A stretch of DNA of 64,000 bases from Anticarsia gemmatalis (Eukaryota > Arthropoda > Insecta > Lepidoptera > Erebidae): the NCBI RefSeq assembly GCF_050436995.1, contig NC_134757.1, forward strand, positions 13,176,001 to 13,240,000, read 5' to 3'. Below the pieces are notes generated by a model that was given only the letters and a program-made list of their open reading frames with translations, had not been told where the DNA came from and ran no database searches. Numbering within the stretch: position 1 is the stretch's first letter; each line of letters starts with the position of its first letter. A program made the translations under genes and the position numbers. Shown here in pieces: positions 59,275-64,000 of the stretch.

Positions 59275-62200
59275 GTAATTGCACATCAGTCGTGTTACGA
59301 GTAGTTCTGATTCTGAGAGACACGTGAGGAGAGAATAGAGTGTAGAGAGTGATCAGTGTGGTGAGTGTGCATGTGGTCTGTGTGCAGGTGCACAGTCGGT
59401 CGGAGGGCGCCACGTGCGGGCCGGTGATGGCGCAGGGCGGCGTGCAGGCGCTCGAGGCCATGCTGTTCGCGCTGGACGCGGTGGCGCGCGCCGGCCTGGC
59501 GCCGCCCGCCGTGCGCCTCGGCGCGCACGTGCTCGACGACTGCGACAACGACACCTACGGCCTCGAGATGGCGCTCGACTTCATCAAAGGTACCTCTGGG
59601 CCAGAATATCTCGTCGACTCGAGCTCAGACGCAGAAGCACAATTAAGACATTATTTACATTGTAGGGTCGATAAGTAACATCGACGATGCCGAGTACGCG
59701 TGCAATGCGACCGCGGTGCGTAAGGTGATCTCGGGCGTGGTGGGCGCCGCGTCCAGCGTCACGTCGGTGCAGGTCGCCAACTTGCTGCGTCTGTTCAGGA
59801 TCCCGCAGGTGAGTGCAGCCGGTGAGTGCGGCCGGTCCGCGAGGCGGGCGGCGGTGCGGTGAGGTGAGGTGATGAGAGTGAAAGTGACGGCCGCCTCTCT
59901 CCCGCAGGTGTCGTTCTTCTCGACGTCGCCGGAGCTGTCCAACAAGGCGCGCTTCGAGTACTTCACGCGCACGATCCCCTCGGACCTGCACCAGGTGCGC
60001 GCCATGGTGGAGATCGTCAAGAAGCTCGGCTGGCGCTACGTCTCTATCGTATACGAGGAGTCCAACTACGGTATCAAGGTGAGGCCATTCAATATATTAC
60101 TATCAAAATTGAGCATTTTTTTGAGTCCCATAACTGTACTTTACCCTCTATACTGTCACCATTGAATTGCTACCCTGTCGAAATTCATATTGATATGCAT
60201 ACACATACGACGGGTGACAAACAAAGTCCACATGTATCGCGTAGTTATTATTACTTAATTCGCAATCAAAGTTTGTTGGATACCTACGGTACACAGACGC
60301 TGATCATTTGAAGATTTCATTAATTTGTCCCTTCGATGTAGTGTGCACGCTGGACCCTACGAGTAGCAACACTCACATTATCTTAGCTCTCAGAAGAAAG
60401 ACAGTCTGCGCAAATCACATACTTGATAAATAAATAAATATCGATGGTTTCCAAAATAGTTATTTTACTTTTTAATTCTGAATATTGTCAGAATGTTACT
60501 CGCGTTGTAAATAACGACACTACAGATTGAGGTAAAGAGGGCTAGTCAGCTGTTAGTTGTGAGTGCAAACTGTGGCAGTGAACGTCAGTATAAATATTTA
60601 TATTTAAAATATATTCCTTATATTCTATGCATATTCTAGCTTTATCTATCTATACATATACAAATTATAATACAATAGAAAACATGTGTCTGTAGACACC
60701 GAACATATTGACAAATTAATAATTGAGAAATAGGAATAGAGTAAGAATTTGTAAACAAAATACTGATGTCTGTTTGTACTCACTAATCTCCGGATCTGAG
60801 CGATGGATAAAATAAAACTTTCTTTGGTATATACATACATAATTTAATATGTAGTTGTTAGGTTTGGAAAACATACAGGCTGTTTCATCTTGATATGCCT
60901 CATTAAAACCCAGTTATGAGAAAATAATCACGAATAGAATTAAGTATGCAGTTCCAAAAAAAAATCACTATTTCTTAGACTCGCAAACAGAGCTTCGAGC
61001 ATCAACTAGTAATAAATTACTAATGATAATTATTATTATTTGTGTAAAATGGCAGGCGTTCGAAGAATTAGAAACTCTACTGGCAAGAAACGACATCTGC
61101 ATCGCAGTGAAGGAGCGCCTCGTGAAGGACTCGGGCGAGGCGGACGAGCTCGCCTACGACGCCATCGTCGCGCGCCTGCTCACGCGCCCGCGCGCCCGGG
61201 GTACGCACTACGGGCATCACTACCGCCCCTACACGCACACACACTCACTATCACACACTGCATAGACAGTACTACGTAGACACTAGCGTGCGCGTGCCGT
61301 GTGCCGCAGGTGTCATCGTGTTCGGCTCCGACCAGGAGGTGGCGGGCGTGATGGCGGCGGTGGGCCGCATGCGCGCCACTGACGCCTTCGGCTGGGTGGG
61401 CTCGGACGGCTGGAGCGCGCGCGCACTCGTCTCCGACGGTAACGAGGCCGCCGTCGAGGGCACCATCAGCGTCCAGCCGCAAGCCAACCCCGTGCAGGGC
61501 TTCCGAGAATACTTCCTCAACCTCACCGTCGAGAACAACTCCAGGAACCCCTGGTTCGTAGGTAAATCACCTTATTCATGATACTATTCATTCCATGTGT
61601 ACGACTTGGAGGAGTTTGTGTATGTAATTTCAAATAATTTTCAGAGTTTTGGGAGGATCAGTTCAAGTGTCGATACCCGGGCAGCGCCCGCACTCCGTAC
61701 AACGTGCAGTACGCGCGCGCGTGCACGGGCGCCGAGAGACTGTCCGCCGACAACATAGAGTTCGAGGCGCAGCTGCAGTTCGTCACGGACGCCGTACTCG
61801 CCTTCGCCTACGCCATCAGGTAGTACTCGTCGCTCGAGGGCTGTGAGTGATGTGACCGCGACGACACAATCGTGACGAGCTGACTGATTGCCGCAGGGAC
61901 ATGCACGCGGAGCTGTGCGGCGGCAAGCCGGGCCTGTGCGACGCGATGCGCCCCGCTAGCGGCGCCACGCTGCTGCGCTACCTGCGACAAGTGCGCTTCA
62001 TAGGTCTCCCTTCAACTGCTATAACTTTAACATTACTTTTTACTTTAATCACAATCCGACAATATTATACAATTGAAAGAAGCAACAAATACATTCTGTT
62101 AGGTTATTTCACTGTAGTATAGTGAATTTATGTAATGTGACAGGGCTCAGTGGCGATGAGTTTCACTTCGACAGTAACGGCGACGGGCCGGCGCGCTACA

Positions 62201-64000
62201 ACATCCTGCACTTTAAGCAAGTGTCGCCCGGCGTATATCGCTGGCTCAAAGTGGGCCGCTACCTCGACGGCGAGCTCGAGCTCAACATGGACGGTGAGTA
62301 CGCCGCGCTCACCGGCTACGTGACCAGACGTCCTCCCTTATACCGACCATTTTAACATTCTACATCGTTTCTATGTCGCTTAGAGATACAGTTTAAGTTG
62401 AACGAGCCTCATCCCCCGGAGTCGGTGTGCAGCGCCGAGTGTGAGCTGGGACAGGCCAAGCAGTACGTGGAGGGCGAGAGCTGCTGCTGGCACTGCTTCA
62501 ACTGCACGCAGTACGAGGTCAGCGTCTCGACTTTGTTCATGTGTACAAGTGTTGAATGAGCCAGTAGACTACTTGACATGGGTGATACGTATGTGACAGA
62601 TCCGATCGCCGGAGAAGGAGACCGCGTGCGAGGAGTGTCCGCTGGGCACGCTGCCGGGCGCCGCGCGCACGCTCTGCGCGCCCGTGCCCGAGCTGTACCT
62701 GCGCCCCGACTCGCCGGCCGCCATCGGCGCCATGGCCTTCTCCTCCCTCGGCATGCTGCTCACCACGTAAGTGACGCGTGTCTCAACTGTGCGGTACGGT
62801 ATCAAGCGTGTGTGTGTGTTCACTCGTGCGAGTGGTGTCACGCGGCAGGTTCGTGGCGAGCGTGTGGGCGGTGCGCGGCGACACGCCGGTGGTGCGCGCC
62901 AGCGGCCGCGAGCTGTCCTTCGTGCTGCTCGCGGGCATCATGATGTGCTACCTCGTCACCTTCGCGCTCGTCTTCCGACCCACCGACGTGCTTTGCTCCC
63001 TGCAACGGTAAGTCTCATAAAATTAATTACTTGACCAACGATGCTTTGCAGCTTTTCAGTATTTACAATTAATAGACATTTATGATTGCAGGTTTGGAAC
63101 TGGATTCTGTTTCACAGTCGTGTATGCGGCGCTTCTGACGAAAACTAACAGAATAGCGCGCATCTTCGACGCGAGCAAGCATTCGGCGCGCCGGCCTTCT
63201 CTGATATCACCCAAGTCGCAACTGTTCATATGTTCCGTCTTAGTGTCTATCCAGGTAACGGCGAACCCGCGCCATGTGTGAGTGTATTAGATTACAGTTA
63301 AATACAAAACAATGGATGTCAGTAACGCGTGTCCGTGGCGGTCAGGTAGTGATCGTGGTGGTGTGGCAGATCATCTCGCCGGCGCGCGCCATCCACCACT
63401 ACCCGACGCGCGAGGACAACATGCTGGTGTGCGACTCGTACGTGGACGCCTCCTACACCATCGCCTTCTTCTACCCCATCGTGCTGATCGTGGTGTGCAC
63501 CGTGTACGCCGTGCTCACGCGCAAGATCCCCGAGGCCTTCAACGAGAGCAAGCACATCGGTGAGACGCGCGCCACCTGCACCACCTCCACCGCTCGCTCC
63601 TCCCTCTACCGCTGACCGCTAGTGACGCGTGTCGTCGTCGTCCACAGGGTTCACGATGTACACGACGTGCGTGATCTGGCTGGCGTTCGTGCCGCTGTAC
63701 TTCGGCACGGCGAGCCACGTGCCGCTGCGCGTCACCAGCATGGCCGTCACCATCTCGCTTAGCGCCAGCGTCACGCTCGTCTGCCTTTTCTCGCCCAAGG
63801 TTCGCGAATAATATAATACCTAATGTTCCAGGAGAAATAATATTTAATATATTTGCCGGTGATTACTTTTAACAAGTCCGAAAGACTAGACTCTAATAAA
63901 TCGCGTGTTACAGTTGTACATAATAATCGTGCGACCGGAGCGGAACGTGCGCGCGAGCCTGATGCCGCCGCGCTGGCGCTCCGTGGGCGGCGGAGGCGGC
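58468..64000 (+). CDS. mtt: metabotropic glutamate receptor family, insect mXR/mangetout-like (3' end off window)
   Basis: Spliced CDS: 58468-59274, 59388-59589, 59666-59808, 59908-60078, 61056-61200, 61310-61561, 61645-61819, 61897-62003, 62144-62293, 62384-62517, 62600-62766, 62849-63007, 63092-63254, 63346-63559, 63648-63799, 63914-64000 onward; all GT-AG, all in phase, 1076 residues. Signal peptide at 1-24 (ALALLLLHAP), N-terminal extension to ~250, venus-flytrap ligand domain ~255-725, nine-Cys domain ~730-790, seven helices ~800-1050. Aligned by eye to rat mGluR1, S165, T188, D208, Y236, D318 and R323 are kept (S367, T390, D410, Y438, D522, R527). R78 is Ala290, Y74 Gly286 and K409 Arg650, so the side-chain carboxylate contacts are changed. 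This is the pattern of insect mXR, reported to respond to L-canavanine and not glutamate. The loop GFTMYTTCVIWLAFVPLYFG and 'RPERNVRASLMPPRW' also fit mXR. A Gi/o-coupled neuronal receptor at the plasma membrane is expected. The tail is cut by the window. Confidence 0.85.
59388..59589 (+). CDS. mtt: receptor exon 2 (flytrap lobe 1)
   Basis: Acceptor TGTGCAG. Encodes 'SEGATCGPVMAQGGVQALEA' through 'LDDCDNDTYGLEMALDFIK'; C279 and C321 correspond to the conserved lobe-1 disulphide. Positions of mGluR1 Y74 and R78 are Gly286 and Ala290. Ends phase 1. Confidence 0.92.
59666..59808 (+). CDS. mtt: receptor exon 3 (flytrap)
   Basis: Acceptor CATTGTAG; donor GTGAGT. Encodes 'VISGVVGAASSVTSVQVANL' and 'LRLFRIPQ', the conserved ligand-loop with S366/S367 and the strand leading to lobe 2. 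An N-glycosylation-like NAT lies at 350-352. Confidence 0.92.
59908..60078 (+). CDS. mtt: receptor exon 4 (flytrap)
   Basis: Acceptor CCCGCAG; donor GTGAGG. Encodes 'FFSTSPELSNKARFEYFTR', 'IPSDLHQVRAMVEIVKKLGW' and 'VYEESNYGIK', containing the pocket residues T390, D410 and Y438. Spacing between them is identical to mGluR1. Confidence 0.95.
60079..61055 (+). other. receptor intron 4
   Basis: 977 bp, the longest intron of the gene within the window. AT-rich, no repeat family or nested gene recognised. Confidence 0.6.
61056..61200 (+). CDS. mtt: receptor exon 5 (flytrap lobe 2)
   Basis: Acceptor ATGGCAG; donor GTACGC. Encodes 'AFEELETLLARNDICIAVKE' and 'ADELAYDAIVARLLTRPRAR', joining YGIK directly to AFEEL as in other family members. 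Ends phase 1. Confidence 0.9.
61310..61561 (+). CDS. mtt: receptor exon 6 (flytrap lobe 2)
   Basis: Acceptor GCCGCAG; donor GTAAAT. Encodes 'GVIVFGSDQEVAGVMAAVGR', 'GWVGSDGWSARALVSDG' with the pocket Asp522 and Arg527, and 'FREYFLNLTVENNSRNPWF'. N-glycosylation-type NLT and NNS sites are visible. Confidence 0.95.
61645..61819 (+). CDS. mtt: receptor exon 7 (flytrap)
   Basis: Acceptor TTTTCAG; donor GTAGTA. Begins 'EFWEDQFKCRYPGSARTPYN', continues 'ACTGAERLSADNIEFEAQLQ' and ends 'FVTDAVLAFAYAIR', all strongly conserved in the family (mGluR1 PEFWQHRFQC, CTGNESL). Confidence 0.95.
61897..62003 (+). CDS. mtt: receptor exon 8 (flytrap)
   Basis: Acceptor TGCCGCAG; donor GTCTCC. Encodes 'DMHAELCGGKPGLCDAMRPA' and 'LLRYLRQVRFI'. 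The usual CDAMKP is CDAMRP here, so mGluR1 Lys409 is Arg650. Confidence 0.95.
62144..62293 (+). CDS. mtt: receptor exon 9 (flytrap end)
   Basis: Acceptor GTGACAG; donor GTGAGT. Encodes 'GLSGDEFHFDSNGDGPARYN' and 'RWLKVGRYLDGELELNMD', the last strands of the ligand domain. Confidence 0.94.
62384..62517 (+). CDS. mtt: receptor exon 10 (cysteine-rich domain)
   Basis: Acceptor CGCTTAG; donor GTCAGC. Encodes 'ESVCSAECELGQAKQYVEGE' then SCCWHCFNCTQYE, six of the nine conserved cysteines. Confidence 0.95.
62600..62766 (+). CDS. mtt: receptor exon 11 (end of Cys-rich domain, TM1)
   Basis: Acceptor TGTGACAG; donor GTAAGT. Encodes 'ETACEECPLGTLPGAARTLC', the last three cysteines, and the start of TM1 'AAIGAMAFSSLGMLLTT'. 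Confidence 0.94.
62849..63007 (+). CDS. mtt: receptor exon 12 (TM1 end, TM2)
   Basis: Acceptor CGCGGCAG; donor GTAAGT. Encodes 'FVASVWAVRGDTPVVRASGR' and TM2 'LSFVLLAGIMMCYLVTFALV', with the family motif TPVVxASGREL. Confidence 0.95.
63092..63254 (+). CDS. mtt: receptor exon 13 (TM3, loop 2)
   Basis: Acceptor GATTGCAG; donor GTAACG. Encodes 'FGTGFCFTVVYAALLTKTNR', TM3 and the conserved KTNRIARIF, then loop 2 and the start of TM4 'SQLFICSVLVSIQ'. Confidence 0.95.
63346..63559 (+). CDS. mtt: receptor exon 14 (TM4-TM5)
   Basis: Acceptor GCGGTCAG; donor GTGAGA. Encodes 'VVIVVVWQIISPARAIHHYP', extracellular loop 2 with its conserved Cys, TM5 'SYTIAFFYPIVLIVVCTVYA' and 'RKIPEAFNESKHI', the family loop-3 motif. 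Confidence 0.95.
63648..63799 (+). CDS. mtt: receptor exon 15 (TM6-TM7)
   Basis: Acceptor TCCACAG; donor GTTCGC (weak). Encodes 'GFTMYTTCVIWLAFVPLYFG' and 'MAVTISLSASVTLVCLFSPK', TM6 and TM7. Confidence 0.95.
63914..64000 (+). CDS. mtt: receptor exon 16, cut by window edge
   Basis: Acceptor GTGTTACAG. Encodes 'LYIIIVRPERNVRASLMPPR' and the beginning of a Gly-rich tail. No stop before the window ends. Confidence 0.9.
   Translation, partial: MYIIIVRPERNVRASLMPPRWRSVGGGGG

Noticed and set aside
58468..64000. Receptor as the glutamate receptor mGluRA
   Set aside because: The Arg and Tyr needed for the glutamate side chain are Ala and Gly, and the TM6-TM7 and tail wording fits mXR better; kept as the less likely alternative.
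1..64000. CRISPR array, operon or viral genome
   Set aside because: No evenly spaced repeats with unique spacers, no operon-like gene packing, and no viral replication or capsid genes; the only RT belongs to a LINE.

Overview
This is a eukaryotic genomic window, almost certainly from a lepidopteran insect (moth or butterfly). GT-AG introns interrupt every gene, introns are AT-rich while exons are strikingly GC-rich, and the interspersed repeats have the lepidopteran look: tRNA-derived SINEs with A and B boxes, CR1/jockey-type LINE 3' ends with tetranucleotide tails, a SINE tail of the 'CCCAGCAGTGGG' type, and small inverted-repeat elements. No prokaryotic operon, CRISPR array or viral genome is present. 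Most long open frames are chance frames in GC-rich exons or in simple repeats.

Two genes lie on the + strand. (1) About 3.1-45.2 kb: the 3' part of an ASH/MSP-type immunoglobulin-domain protein, the class found in cilia and sperm flagella (best guess a DLEC1/CFAP81-like protein). I could chain 14 coding exons with matching splice phase at every junction, giving 622 residues, a stop at 45236 and a poly(A) signal at 45435. The 5' exons lie upstream of the window or were not recognised. Introns of 13.9 and 15.0 kb separate the first exons, while the last nine exons sit within 4.8 kb. (2) 58468 to the window edge: 16 in-phase exons (1076 residues) of a class C GPCR of the metabotropic glutamate receptor family. 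It has a signal peptide, a venus-flytrap domain, a nine-cysteine domain and seven membrane helices; the cytoplasmic tail runs off the window. The pocket keeps the alpha-amino/alpha-carboxyl contacts but has lost the arginine and tyrosine that hold the glutamate side chain. This fits the insect mXR (mangetout) branch, not the true glutamate receptor mGluRA.

Layout: 1-3100 no recognised gene; 3101-19020 the first three ASH-gene exons and two introns; 19021-34045 a repeat-rich intron holding a 1.9-kb terminal-inverted-repeat element with about 305 bp of pure (TTTTA)n, a nearly intact antisense LINE with a 905-codon endonuclease/RT frame, an inverted second LINE end, several SINEs, and four perfect CRE palindromes within 451 bp; 34046-45236 the remaining ASH-gene exons with a 19-bp minisatellite and more SINE/LINE fragments; 45237-58467 intergenic, with a 933-bp inverted-repeat element in an unusual A-B-A'-B' order; 58468-64000 the receptor. 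No new multi-gene system is evident. The items most worth a second look are the receptor's altered pocket, its roughly 250-residue N-terminal extension with a furin-type site, and the two unusual inverted-repeat elements.
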